A stretch of DNA of 64,000 nucleotides from Croceimicrobium sp965279135 (GTDB lineage: Bacteria; Bacteroidota; Bacteroidia; Flavobacteriales; Schleiferiaceae): the NCBI GenBank assembly GCA_965279135.1, contig OZ257133.1, forward strand, positions 3,365,553 through 3,429,552, given 5' to 3'. Shown piece after piece: positions 8,724-17,352 of this stretch. A program made the position numbers and the translations under genes. The notes under the pieces are model-generated. The model was not told the origin of the DNA, did no database searches, and saw only the letters and a program-made list of their open reading frames with translations. Each line of letters opens with the position of its first letter. The first letter of the stretch is position 1.

Positions 8724-10218
8724 TTTTCTGCTCACCTAAAGATCTTCCTTTTACCGTAGATTTAAGTATATAAACACCAGGGGTAATTCCAGTAAGATCT
8801 ATTTTGACTTTGTGCTGGAATTTCCCTGAACGCATTAGCTGCCCAAACGAATTATAGATTTCATAATAAACTTCATCTGGGAGCTCAGACTCTAAATTCA
8901 ATTTATCATAGCTGGGGTTAGGATAAGCGCTTAATCTGGCATGCCAATAACTGGGCTCTTCAATCCCAATACTCTGACAGTCTTCCTGTAAACAGCCATA
9001 GGAATCGGTTTTAAGCATGTAGAAATGAAGCGTGCGAACAGAATCGATATCATTATCGACATCTAGTAACCTTCCCAGATGTAAAAATCCGGAATCTGGC
9101 GCTTCCTGAAAAGCCCAAATGTGATTTCGATCAGCGGAGTCATTTAAATGGTAATAGGAGCGCATCCATATGCTATCCCCCTGTGGTGTGAATTTGTAAG
9201 CTGAGATTGGAAACTTACCTGGTCGTACTTGCACATCACCGGCTACATAATAGTTCCCATCACTTGTTGCTATTAGGTCTTGGAATCTAAAGTACGGGAA
9301 TTTAGGGCCTGTTATTGTATCAGCGATGACTTGGCCAGAAGTATCAAGTTGACCGAAATGCAGACGAGTATGATCTGGGTAATAGGTGTTAGGGATAAAG
9401 GACAAGACTTCCATCCGAGCGAAGCTATAGGTACCATCCCCATTATCTAAAGCTGCAATATTTTGACTACCCAGATCCTGATTGAAAGGGTAAAACCATT
9501 TTAAGGCGCCTGTTTGGAGGTCGATACGTGCGGCAAAGGAATGATCGGTATTAGATTGAATCGGAACATAATGGTTCGCTCTACCAGTAACTAAACACGA
9601 GCCGTACTGATCAATAGCTAAATCCTCACCATAATAACCGCCACTCATACCGGGAATCGTATCGGGTATTCTAACCTCCCAAATGGGGTTAAAGGCAGTA
9701 TCAAATTTGGCAACCCATAAGTCATACTTATTGTAGTTGGTCAACCTAAAAAGAAATCCAGATACTACAAATGTGGAATCAGTATCAAACTTCATATCCC
9801 ATATTACAGGCTGCCCTTTTTGAAACTCTAGGTGTTTAACAGAAACTAAAGTATCTAGATTATTATTGAACTTTGTGAATCGCACAAAAACGGAATCATC
9901 CCGAATAAAGTCTGTTTGGGCTAAAAAAAAGGATCCATTGTTGGCTTTTAAACATTTGAAACAGGGCGAAACCCTTCTCACGGAATCCGATGATTCATAA
10001 TAATCATAGGATTTATGAAAAGTCTTAGTTCCAGTGCTATCGAAGAATCCAATCTGCAAAAGTCCTAAGGAGTCCTGATCTTCGTCAGCTATCACAATAT
10101 CATTACCCACGAAAAGCAAAGCCGGTCTATTTGCTCCCCCAAAGCTTAGGTCCGTTCGGCTGTATCTTTGAGCTTGCGCGGAAAAAGAGATAATGCATAA
10201 GAAAAAGACTAATCGCAT
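8707..10218 (-). CDS. Secreted protein with T9SS type A sorting domain
   Basis: From the ATG at 10218 the protein is about 503 residues and opens with a signal peptide (MRLVFFLCIISFSAQAQ). A longer start at 10260 would bury this signal, so it is rejected. The body is a repetitive beta-rich region with recurring segments such as DNGDGTYSFARME and TSDGNYYVAGDVQ, as in beta-propeller-like surface proteins. The last 75 residues (AYPNPSYDKLNLES through LTGITPGVYILKS) are a type A C-terminal domain recognised by the type IX secretion system, so the product should be exported and anchored or released at the cell surface. It lies 48 bases downstream of the metallopeptidase-like gene, likely in the same transcript. 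Its specific function is unknown. Confidence 0.8.
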   Translation of the reverse strand: MRLVFFLCIISFSAQAQRYSRTDLSFGGANRPALLFVGNDIVIADEDQDSLGLLQIGFFDSTGTKTFHKSYDYYESSDSVRRVSPCFKCLKANNGSFFLAQTDFIRDDSVFVRFTKFNNNLDTLVSVKHLEFQKGQPVIWDMKFDTDSTFVVSGFLFRLTNYNKYDLWVAKFDTAFNPIWEVRIPDTIPGMSGGYYGEDLAIDQYGSCLVTGRANHYVPIQSNTDHSFAARIDLQTGALKWFYPFNQDLGSQNIAALDNGDGTYSFARMEVLSFIPNTYYPDHTRLHFGQLDTSGQVIADTITGPKFPYFRFQDLIATSDGNYYVAGDVQVRPGKFPISAYKFTPQGDSIWMRSYYHLNDSADRNHIWAFQEAPDSGFLHLGRLLDVDNDIDSVRTLHFYMLKTDSYGCLQEDCQSIGIEEPSYWHARLSAYPNPSYDKLNLESELPDEVYYEIYNSFGQLMRSGKFQHKVKIDLTGITPGVYILKSTVKGRSLGEQKIMIRS

Positions 10219-10266
10219 ATTCGGATCAAAAAAAGTGGGGGGAGTAAAACGTCCCCCCATTTAATA

Positions 10267-13200
10267 CTATGGTTTAACGTTTAACTTCCGTTTAAATATA
10301 CTGATATCCTTATTTAGTACCTCAACGATATAGGTTCCAGGAGTCCAAGAACTAACATTGATTTGAGCTGCATTTATCGAGGCATCAGGAATAACTTGGT
10401 CATGCATAACGGCTCCGACCATGTTCATAATTCTAATAGAAATTTCCTCTTCCCACAAGCCTTCCTTATCTGCATCCCATTGAATAACGGCAACAGTTGA
10501 TGCCGGGTTTGGATAAATATCAAATGTTTGCAATGCAAATTCTGGTCTATCCACAACCAAAGCACGTTTTGACATGAGTGCTCCATTTTGATCGATAAGT
10601 GGCTCTACATAGGACACCGGTTGATTATTAAGCTTTAGCAGAGCTCGAGCACGACCAACCGCATACCCACTACCTGTGGCTTCGATATCCATCAAGTCTG
10701 TCATTGCTTGTCCCTCTATTTGATATTCCTCGGTGCTTAGGTTTCTTAATAAATTATAATAATCCATCATACCGTAGTAATCTGCTTCATCTTCAACTCC
10801 CATCTCACATACCAGCGGTATCGAGTCCAAAACGTCATGAGCTGCTTCTACCTGATCTTTATAAAGGAGCAGATCTACTAATGCATATCTAAATTGCAAT
10901 TCATCACGAGACCTAAGATGATTTTCAATTACTGCCAAGCTATTTAAACCAACCGAATCCATATTATCAGCATAGTAACGAATGTACTGATTGCTTAATC
11001 GCTCGCTACTTACCTGCTTGTTGGCAATTTGGCGATCAAGCACATCCTTGGCAGTAATGGTCTGCTGACCATTCTCTAGATCATCAATGGTCTGCTGACT
11101 TAGGGCAGGCGTCCTATTTGTAATGGCATCCCAGACCTGTCCATCCCTTAAACCATGTGGGTTAGCTAGAAGTATATTTCTTAATGCAAGCTCGGGGTAA
11201 TCCTCGATATATATCAAATTTAACAGGTTATCGATTGACACGTAAGGAGAAATATCCATAAGGTCTAGATATAAGGTTTGGTACTCTGTTTGGTTACTCG
11301 CAAATAGAATTTGAGACTCTAATTGAGGCGTACTACCTTCATCAATTAATTGTGTCATCAATAAACGATCACCAATTAATGCATTTTCAATCTGATTTAA
11401 CTCGGTGAGCACTGGGCCCGGCAATGCCTCCGGCTTTGCAACTACTGGACAATTAATTGAAATATTTGCAGGATTGGTTGAAGCAACGGGATTAATTCCT
11501 AAATACTGAGATGGAACAACTCTAGGGTCGCCAGTTCCATACTCATAAGTAATTGTATAAGAACCAAAATTATCAAAATGTCTAGTTAAGGTATTTGGAG
11601 AAAATTGGTTACTTGGAAGCCTCAAATTCTCGCCTTGTATTCCTCCTACTTGACCATTAGCGTCAACCTGAATATCCTTAGTATTAGCGTTAGTCTCACC
11701 ACAGTTGTTGCAAATAAAGTTCAGGCCATATATAGGGTCATAACTACTTTGATTGTTTCCTATGGCTTGTATTCCGTAATAAAAATCATCAATTGTATTA
11801 TGATAAACTTGGTCAGAAGCTCCACCATTGTCCTTCACTACAATGGCTGCTGATAGGTTATTAGGGTTATCCAGATTCTCAAAAACGTTCTCCTCCAACG
11901 CAAAACCACTACTGTAGTCTAAATAGACGCCATAAGCGGAATTCTGAAAACTAGAACCCGCAGGGGGAATATAGGAATGACTCGTCCTTACCTTAAAACT
12001 ATTATGTGAAACTCTGGAGCCTACAACAGAATTTAGATACACGCTGTGAATGTTATTCTCGAATTGGGAGCCAATGATCTTAATTGGAAAGGCCACGGAT
12101 ATATCTCCCTCACTTCTAATGGCATCAGCGTATCCCTCAAAAATACAAGGATCCCCATTAACACTTTCATTTACTTTATAAGTCGCATTAATGGTATAAA
12201 TGGCTCCACCATCATATTTAACGTCTCCATTGTTGAGGTTTTTAAAAGTGCAACCCATAATGTCAACACCAGCAACTCCCCACATTGTCATACTTTGAAT
12301 AATTGAATTTATTCCATAACTCGCTCCTCTTTGGAACGTACAATTAATAAAAGACGCTTGATACTTTTCATTTTTTGCATTTGGAGAAATGTATTTTAAC
12401 AGCTGAACATCTCTCATGTTGTTTAAAAACTTGGTGCCTGTGCATGAAATTATTCCGCCAGTAGAACCCCAAATCCATTCTCCATTGGAATTAACATTTA
12501 TATTGGTAATTCCATTTCTTGCGCCTCTAATCTCTCCGTCAATGGCTGTAATAACGCCCTGATTAGAGGGTGTTTGAGGGAGGCTCGAATTTCCACCAAC
12601 GTAGATGCCTTGCCAGTGTTCTTCAAATTTACCTTCTTGCAACTTTCCACCGTCTATGATTAGCTCTGCTCCGGGCTCAACAATCAATTTAGCCTCTGGA
12701 ACAAATGTTGCGATACATTTAATGGTTAGTTTACTGCCCGATTTTACTATGACATCCTGATATAATTTCACAGTGAAATCCCATGTCTCGTCGTTGGTGA
12801 TTTCTAAGGGGACTGACGAATATCCCGAGCTGTATGTCATTCTAACGGGGTCCGTATACAATGCTCTTCTTATCCTACCAATCTGAATTGGAGATAAGTA
12901 CGCTGAAGAAGAAGTATTTCCTAGTGAATTGTTTGTTGCCGTATTAGTCGGATCTGTAGGATCCAAATTCCAGCCTCCATCGTGATAAGCATAGGGTGGG
13001 GTAAACACATCAGAAAGGAAGTCAACATTATTTGGATCTAGAGTTTCTGGAAAATTTGCTGCTCCATCGGTATGCCATAAATCGAAAACATGCAGTAGTT
13101 CATGAGTTAACATCACTTTCAGAGCAAATATATTTGTGTTCAAAGGATCTGCTCCAGTGCCTAAACCATCTCCAGTATAGCCAGTCCAAATAAATGCGTT

Positions 13201-13800
13201 AAAAGGGCCAGGTTGCAAAGTTCCTCCCGAATAACCTTGATATGCAAAGTTTGAATTGAAATCTCCGCTAAAATGAAAGTTTATACTTTGAACGCATTCA
13301 GGGTTAATTGCCAATGCATGTGCATTAAGAGCCTTTCCAGCTGAGTAATTAACCCCTGTTTGGTAAAAATTATCATCATCGTAAAAATAAATTCCTTGCA
13401 GTTTTATCCGAATGCGAGTATCAATGATATGATTCACTCCCGCGATAACATCTGAAGGTCCTGGATTGTAAAGAAACTGCCCATTACTCATTGTGGTCTC
13501 AAATAGGTTAGTGAGGTAGCTAATATCTTGCTGACTATTTGTATAGTTTCCATTACCATCTTTATCTCTCCAAATATGCAGTGCTACTGAAATTGTTATA
13601 ATCGGATCATTTTGGTCGGGAATATGGTGTTGAGGTAATGCATAATGATTTTGCCAAGTATTAGACGTCTTATTGCAAGTGATAGTAGCTTCCGTGGCAG
13701 GAAGAGCAGGATTGGAAGCGGTATGCGCTCCAGAGCATGTAGTTTGTGCATTTAAGGATATGCTTAAGAAAAAAGCAAATAATGTTAGGTAACGAAGCAT
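10267..13800 (-). CDS. Large secreted metallopeptidase-like protein with beta-helix and T9SS sorting domain
   Basis: The 1177-residue product has a signal peptide (LTLFAFFLSISLNAQ). Residues 233-243 read HELLHVFDLWH, the zinc-binding HExxHxxxxxH pattern of metzincin-like M43 peptidases, except that the usual glycine at the eighth position is Asp. Residues about 340-720 have the spacing of a right-handed beta-helix: short repeats with conserved Gly, Asn and hydrophobic turns, and text such as GVAGVDIMGCTFKNLNNG. The last 85 residues (FDIYPNPASTVAVIQW to WTPGTYIVEVLN) are a T9SS sorting domain. It is the first gene of a probable two-gene transcript with the secreted protein at 8707-10218. Catalytic activity is plausible but unproven given the Gly-to-Asp change. 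Confidence 0.72.
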   Translation of the reverse strand: MLRYLTLFAFFLSISLNAQTTCSGAHTASNPALPATEATITCNKTSNTWQNHYALPQHHIPDQNDPIITISVALHIWRDKDGNGNYTNSQQDISYLTNLFETTMSNGQFLYNPGPSDVIAGVNHIIDTRIRIKLQGIYFYDDDNFYQTGVNYSAGKALNAHALAINPECVQSINFHFSGDFNSNFAYQGYSGGTLQPGPFNAFIWTGYTGDGLGTGADPLNTNIFALKVMLTHELLHVFDLWHTDGAANFPETLDPNNVDFLSDVFTPPYAYHDGGWNLDPTDPTNTATNNSLGNTSSSAYLSPIQIGRIRRALYTDPVRMTYSSGYSSVPLEITNDETWDFTVKLYQDVIVKSGSKLTIKCIATFVPEAKLIVEPGAELIIDGGKLQEGKFEEHWQGIYVGGNSSLPQTPSNQGVITAIDGEIRGARNGITNINVNSNGEWIWGSTGGIISCTGTKFLNNMRDVQLLKYISPNAKNEKYQASFINCTFQRGASYGINSIIQSMTMWGVAGVDIMGCTFKNLNNGDVKYDGGAIYTINATYKVNESVNGDPCIFEGYADAIRSEGDISVAFPIKIIGSQFENNIHSVYLNSVVGSRVSHNSFKVRTSHSYIPPAGSSFQNSAYGVYLDYSSGFALEENVFENLDNPNNLSAAIVVKDNGGASDQVYHNTIDDFYYGIQAIGNNQSSYDPIYGLNFICNNCGETNANTKDIQVDANGQVGGIQGENLRLPSNQFSPNTLTRHFDNFGSYTITYEYGTGDPRVVPSQYLGINPVASTNPANISINCPVVAKPEALPGPVLTELNQIENALIGDRLLMTQLIDEGSTPQLESQILFASNQTEYQTLYLDLMDISPYVSIDNLLNLIYIEDYPELALRNILLANPHGLRDGQVWDAITNRTPALSQQTIDDLENGQQTITAKDVLDRQIANKQVSSERLSNQYIRYYADNMDSVGLNSLAVIENHLRSRDELQFRYALVDLLLYKDQVEAAHDVLDSIPLVCEMGVEDEADYYGMMDYYNLLRNLSTEEYQIEGQAMTDLMDIEATGSGYAVGRARALLKLNNQPVSYVEPLIDQNGALMSKRALVVDRPEFALQTFDIYPNPASTVAVIQWDADKEGLWEEEISIRIMNMVGAVMHDQVIPDASINAAQINVSSWTPGTYIVEVLNKDISIFKRKLNVKP

Positions 13801-14046
13801 AATTAAATTTTAGATTATTGTTTGAATAAAACTAGTTAATCCTTTTGTTCTGAACTCTATTAATCGGTCATTTTTACTATTAATGTCACGAAACTCAATT
13901 GATGGTTTTGTTGTGCAAGCAGATTCTCTCTGATCATCTCTTTATTATATCGTGAGTTTAAGGGGTAGTAAGAAATTCCGATCCGATAAAACTATTCAGT
14001 CCAAAGGCTTGCTCGCTATCTAGAAGAAATTGAATACGAGGAAGAA

Positions 14047-14090
14047 GATTTGCAATCAAATGTGCTGCGCTAATATTTTGATTGCAAATC
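14047..14090. repeat. Perfect 14-bp inverted repeat
   Basis: GATTTGCAATCAAA at 14047-14060 and TTTGATTGCAAATC at 14077-14090 are exact reverse complements around a 16-base loop. No T-run follows. The repeat lies 38 bases before the ATG of the small gene at 14128 and could be an operator or an RNA hairpin. Apart from it, I see only unassigned AT-rich sequence and an open frame without a start codon (about 13988-14070) in the stretch 13801-14127. Confidence 0.6.
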
Positions 14091-14127
14091 CAAGTTATAA
14101 ATTGATTCGTGATACTTGCGTAATGCA

Positions 14128-14334
14128 ATGCATGAAATCCCTAAAGAACCTGTAGTATTTCTTACCAAACTTTTTGAAGGGGATTTTCAGTTCTTGGAAG
14201 TTTTAAAGGATCAGGAGTTCGTTAGTACAGAGTCTAAACTCAAAGTTTTTATCAAACTCTTTGATATTATCGAAAGTGCTAACCCTAACAAGGAAAAGAG
14301 ATTGGTCGAGTCGGGCAAACCAGCAAGTTATTGA
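14128..14334 (+). CDS. Small hypothetical protein of 68 residues
   Basis: The frame from ATG 14128 (a TTG at 14116 would add four residues) encodes an acidic, helix-rich peptide starting MHEIPKEPVVFLTKLFEGDF and containing STESKLKVFIKLFDIIESA. No signal peptide, membrane segment or known motif is seen. It follows a strong 14-bp inverted repeat and precedes a terminator-like hairpin at 14557-14594, which would fit an independent small transcription unit. The function is unknown and the coding status is uncertain. Confidence 0.42.
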   Translation: MHEIPKEPVVFLTKLFEGDFQFLEVLKDQEFVSTESKLKVFIKLFDIIESANPNKEKRLVESGKPASY

Positions 14335-14556
14335 TTAGGAAATTCGAAGGGTCAAGTTTAATGGCTGTCTATCTGCTTATGAATGTTTTCAGCTTAAACC
14401 TATTGCCGGCTTACTTTTTTGGGCTTGAAAAAAAGGCTAAGTCTAAAGCATATTCTTATCGTTAAGGACGTTCTCGTCCCAGTTTCAGGTCTTAGGTTGG
14501 ATTTTACACTCGGGATTATTTCATGATCCCAAAAATTGATACCATTCTCAAGCATC

Positions 14557-14594
14557 CTGAACCGTCGCTTCGCTTTGGTTCCTCAGATTTTTTT
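14557..14594 (+). terminator. Possible rho-independent terminator, plus strand
   Basis: CTGAACC at 14557-14563 can pair with GGTTC and TCAG (14577-14586) with a two-base bulge, followed by seven T residues at 14588-14594. It would end transcription from the small gene at 14128. The stem is imperfect, so this is tentative. Confidence 0.4.
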
Positions 14595-14633
14595 ATGACT
14601 TATCCTTAAACCTTTGGTTTAGATATTCGGCAT

Positions 14634-14673
14634 AAAAAAATCCTGATTCTCGGCTCTGCCGAGATATCAGGAT
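14634..14673 (-). terminator. Strong rho-independent terminator after tRNA-Ser
   Basis: On the minus strand the sequence forms a stem ATCCTGAT-TCTCGGC with GCCGAGA-ATCAGGAT (one bulged base, AGA loop) followed by seven T residues. It begins five bases after the 3' end of the tRNA-Ser gene and should end that transcript. Confidence 0.85.
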
Positions 14674-14678
14674 GCTTG

Positions 14679-14765
14679 CGGAGAGAGAGGGATTCGAACC
14701 CTCGGTACGGTCTCCCGCACACACGCTTTCCAGGCGTGCCATTTCAGCCACTCATGCACCTCTCC
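14679..14765 (-). tRNA. tRNA-Ser, anticodon GGA
   Basis: Read on the minus strand, the 87-base gene has acceptor strand GGAGAGG paired with TCTCTCC, an anticodon stem-loop CACGC-CTGGAAA-GCGTG giving anticodon GGA, a long variable arm as expected for serine tRNAs, and a T arm GAGGG-TTCGAAT-CCCTC. The discriminator base is G and the CCA end is not encoded. It would read UCC and UCU codons. A strong terminator follows it. Confidence 0.95.
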
Positions 14766-14957
14766 GAATGCCTTTAGGCTTAAGGGCTGCGAAATTAGGA
14801 ATTATCGCCCATAAATGGATTAAGTTTTAATATTTCAAGCTTTTTAAAGATTAGATTCTATTTTTAGGGTCTTGCACCAATAATAAAAGGATAGTCTGCG
14901 TTTTGCATTCGAGCCATTTTTTTATTTTCACCGAAAATTTAATCAACGAACACTGTA

Positions 14958-15812
14958 ATGAAAAGAGCACTCTCTATTTTGGCTGTTTTAGCCATCATGT
15001 TTGGAACTACTAATCTGCAAGCCCAGGACGCTGACGGAGACACCACCGCCACCGAGGCTAGCGCAGATACTACTGCTCAAGCAGCAGATTCTACGGCTGT
15101 TGATTCTGCCGCTGCTCCTGCAACTGAAGAAGCAAGTGCAGATGATGCCGAAGCAACTGATGTTGTTGAAGAAGAGCAAACCTTTCACCAAATCCTAAAG
15201 GAAAAATTTATCGAAGGTGATCCTCGGTTTATGGGTATTGTATTGATTACCCTGATCCTTGGTTTGGCAATCTGTATTGAGCGTATCATTTACCTCAATC
15301 TTGCTACACCTAATGCGAAGAAACTACTCTTCGAAATTGAGACTGCTCTTCAGAATGGTGGCGTTGAAGCTGCGAAAGAAGTTTGTCGTAACACTCGCGG
15401 ACCAGTAGCAAGTATTTTCTACCAGGGTCTGGAACGTAGCGGAGAAGGAATCGAGATGGTTGAAAAGTCTATCGTTTCCTACGGTTCTGTTCAAATGGGA
15501 CTTTTAGAGCGTAACGTTTCCTGGATTTCTCTCTTTATCGCCCTGGCTCCGATGCTTGGTTTCATGGGTACGGTAATTGGTATGATCCAGGCCTTTGATG
15601 CGATTGAGGTTGCTGGTGATATCTCTCCTTCTCTTGTAGCAGGGGGTATTAAAGTAGCACTTCTTACTACCGTATTCGGTTTGATCGTAGCGATCATTCT
15701 GCAGATTTTCTACAACTATATTATTGCCAAGGTTGATTCCATCGTGAACACTATGGAAGATGCTTCTATCTCTTTAGTAGATCTATTGGTACGTTACGAA
15801 GGCAAAGAATAA
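14958..15812 (+). CDS. exbB: MotA/TolQ/ExbB-family proton channel subunit
   Basis: This 284-residue inner-membrane protein would form, with ExbD, the proton-driven motor that energises TonB-dependent outer-membrane transport. It has an N-terminal signal-like segment (LAVLAIMFGTTNLQAQ) followed by an unusual Ala/Thr/Asp/Glu-rich stretch (residues about 22-75). A membrane helix follows at about 90-110, then the conserved cytoplasmic-to-membrane region with RNVSWISLFIALAPMLGFMGTVIGMIQAF and a last helix with LLTTVFGLIVAIILQIF. It heads a compact cluster: gaps to the next three genes are 12, 6 and 1 bases. The family is firm; whether it serves TonB or another machine cannot be read from sequence. 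Confidence 0.9.
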   Translation: MKRALSILAVLAIMFGTTNLQAQDADGDTTATEASADTTAQAADSTAVDSAAAPATEEASADDAEATDVVEEEQTFHQILKEKFIEGDPRFMGIVLITLILGLAICIERIIYLNLATPNAKKLLFEIETALQNGGVEAAKEVCRNTRGPVASIFYQGLERSGEGIEMVEKSIVSYGSVQMGLLERNVSWISLFIALAPMLGFMGTVIGMIQAFDAIEVAGDISPSLVAGGIKVALLTTVFGLIVAIILQIFYNYIIAKVDSIVNTMEDASISLVDLLVRYEGKE

Positions 15813-15824
15813 TTCAGGATAAAG

Positions 15825-16145
15825 ATGATTGATACAGGAATATATATCACTTACGCCCTGATTGGAATTTGCGTGCTTGGGATTTTGGGTTTCTCCATCC
15901 TAAACATCGCTAAGAATCCAGGCGGAGCTAAAAGTGCATTATTCGGTATCGTAGGTCTTGTCGTGATTTTCGTTTTGACCTATGTATTAAGCGACGGCTC
16001 TGACGCTGCGCTTTATGCCGATGAAGGAATGACAGAAAGCGCTTCCAAAAGCGTGAGTATGGGACTGGGAACGTTTTACGTTTTAACTGCGGTAGCCATC
16101 CTGGCTATTGTTTACGTAGAGGTATCTCGATTATTCAGTAAATAA
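15825..16145 (+). CDS. Small three-helix membrane protein of the exb cluster
   Basis: The 106-residue product has three hydrophobic segments (about residues 5-27, 36-55 and 83-103) joined by short loops, the second loop carrying a short acidic segment. No catalytic or binding motif is visible. It lies 12 bases after exbB and 6 bases before exbD, so it is almost certainly co-transcribed and probably acts with the ExbB/ExbD complex. I do not recognise a named family; this position between exbB and exbD is typical of Bacteroidetes clusters. Confidence 0.75.
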   Translation: MIDTGIYITYALIGICVLGILGFSILNIAKNPGGAKSALFGIVGLVVIFVLTYVLSDGSDAALYADEGMTESASKSVSMGLGTFYVLTAVAILAIVYVEVSRLFSK

Positions 16146-16151
16146 TTAACT

Positions 16152-16718
16152 ATGGCAAAGCGCGCATTACCAGAAATTAATGCAGGCTCGATGGCAGATA
16201 TTGCCTTCTTGCTGTTGATCTTCTTCCTCGTTACCACGACTATGGATGTGGATTCAGGGATCAACCGTAAGCTTCCGCCATGGGATGAAGAACAACTGAC
16301 AGATCCACCCCCCATTAAAAAGAAGAACATCTTTACTGTTCTGGTAAACTCTCGCAATCAGCTGTTAGTTGAGGACGAGTACATGGAACTTGAAGATCTT
16401 CGCGAAGCAGCGAAGCGTTTCTTGAACAACAATGGTGACGGATCTTGTGATTATTGCCCGGAAGGTCTAAGAAGTCCTACTTCTTCTGACAATCCCGGAA
16501 AAGCGATTATCTCCCTGCAAAATGACCGCGGTACTTCTTACAAGATGTATATCTCTGTGCAGAATGAACTAGCGGCTGCATATAATGAACTTCGGGAAGA
16601 ATTGGCTCAGCGTCAATATGGGAAGTCTTACGATGACCTTGACGAAGAAGCCCAAAAGGAGGTGCAAAACGCCTTTCCACAAAAGATTTCCGAAGCAGAA
16701 CCGGTAAGTTTAGGTTAG
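16152..16718 (+). CDS. exbD: ExbD/TolR-family protein with Cys-x-x-Cys periplasmic domain
   Basis: A 188-residue biopolymer transport protein with a single N-terminal membrane anchor. The motor signature GSMADIAFLLLIFFLVTT includes the proton-carrying Asp16. The periplasmic part follows the ExbD fold (NIFTVLVNSRNQLLVEDEY) and then has an extra segment, NNNGDGSCDYCPEG with Cys99 and Cys102, not found in classic ExbD. A conserved NDRGTSYKMYISVQNELAAAY region follows. It is longer than the usual ~140 residues. It shares this architecture with the paralog at 17353-17931. Confidence 0.9.
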   Translation: MAKRALPEINAGSMADIAFLLLIFFLVTTTMDVDSGINRKLPPWDEEQLTDPPPIKKKNIFTVLVNSRNQLLVEDEYMELEDLREAAKRFLNNNGDGSCDYCPEGLRSPTSSDNPGKAIISLQNDRGTSYKMYISVQNELAAAYNELREELAQRQYGKSYDDLDEEAQKEVQNAFPQKISEAEPVSLG

Positions 16719-16719
16719 T

Positions 16720-17202
16720 ATGTCAAAGTTTAAAAAGAAAACCGGAGGAGGTACTCCCGGTATCTCTACCGCCTCACTGCCAGACATTGTTTTTATGCTC
16801 TTATTCTTCTTTATGGTTACAACCGTAATGCGGGAGGTAACTCTTAAAGTAGAGAATACTAAGCCTAAAGCAACCGAGATTAAGAAATTGGAGCGTAAGT
16901 CATTGGTTACCTACATCTACGTAGGAAAGCCTAAAAAGGAATATGCTACCCAGTTAGGTTCTGAGCCCGTGCTTCAACTTGATGATGCTATTGCTCGAGT
17001 TAATGAGATTGGTCCTTTTGTGATCGCTTCTCGTGAGCAAATCAATGAAGCTGAACGTCCCTTAATGACAGTTTCTATTAAGGCGGATGAAAACGTAAAG
17101 ATGGGTTTGATTACTGATATCAAGCAAGAATTACGTAAGGCAAACTCTCTGAAAATAAATTACTCTACTCGTAAGGGTGAAGTGTTTGGAGAGGATCGAT
17201 AA
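16720..17202 (+). CDS. exbD: ExbD/TolR-family protein, second type
   Basis: A 160-residue ExbD-like protein starting one base after the preceding exbD. The membrane anchor carries STASLPDIVFMLLFFFMVTTVM with the conserved Asp of the motor. The periplasmic domain (KSLVTYIYVGKPKKEYATQ, MTVSIKADENVKMGLITDIKQELRKA) matches the normal ExbD fold and lacks the Cys-x-x-Cys insert of its neighbours. A clear terminator follows at 17225. It probably works with the ExbB at 14958 and the first ExbD as a heteromeric motor, as in related Bacteroidetes clusters. Confidence 0.9.
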   Translation: MSKFKKKTGGGTPGISTASLPDIVFMLLFFFMVTTVMREVTLKVENTKPKATEIKKLERKSLVTYIYVGKPKKEYATQLGSEPVLQLDDAIARVNEIGPFVIASREQINEAERPLMTVSIKADENVKMGLITDIKQELRKANSLKINYSTRKGEVFGEDR

Positions 17203-17224
17203 TTAAGAAATACAGTTTTTGTTG

Positions 17225-17260
17225 AATCATCCGTCTCGCAAGGGGCGGATGATTTTTTTT
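17225..17260 (+). terminator. Rho-independent terminator after the exb cluster
   Basis: AATCATCCG (17225-17233) pairs with CGGATGATT (17246-17254) around a 12-base loop, and eight T residues end at 17260. It separates the four-gene exb cluster from the duplicated exbD at 17353. Confidence 0.9.
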
Positions 17261-17352
17261 ATCCCTTCTCGTTCGAAGGATAAGATCATGGTTTTTTAAG
17301 GCGTTAATCAAATAGGGCTAAGACTCTGATTAATAATCCTAAAACCTATGAT

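Noticed and set aside
14679..14765. tRNA-Ser as an integration site for a mobile element
   Set aside because: I found no integrase gene and no direct repeat of the tRNA 3' end in the neighbouring sequence.
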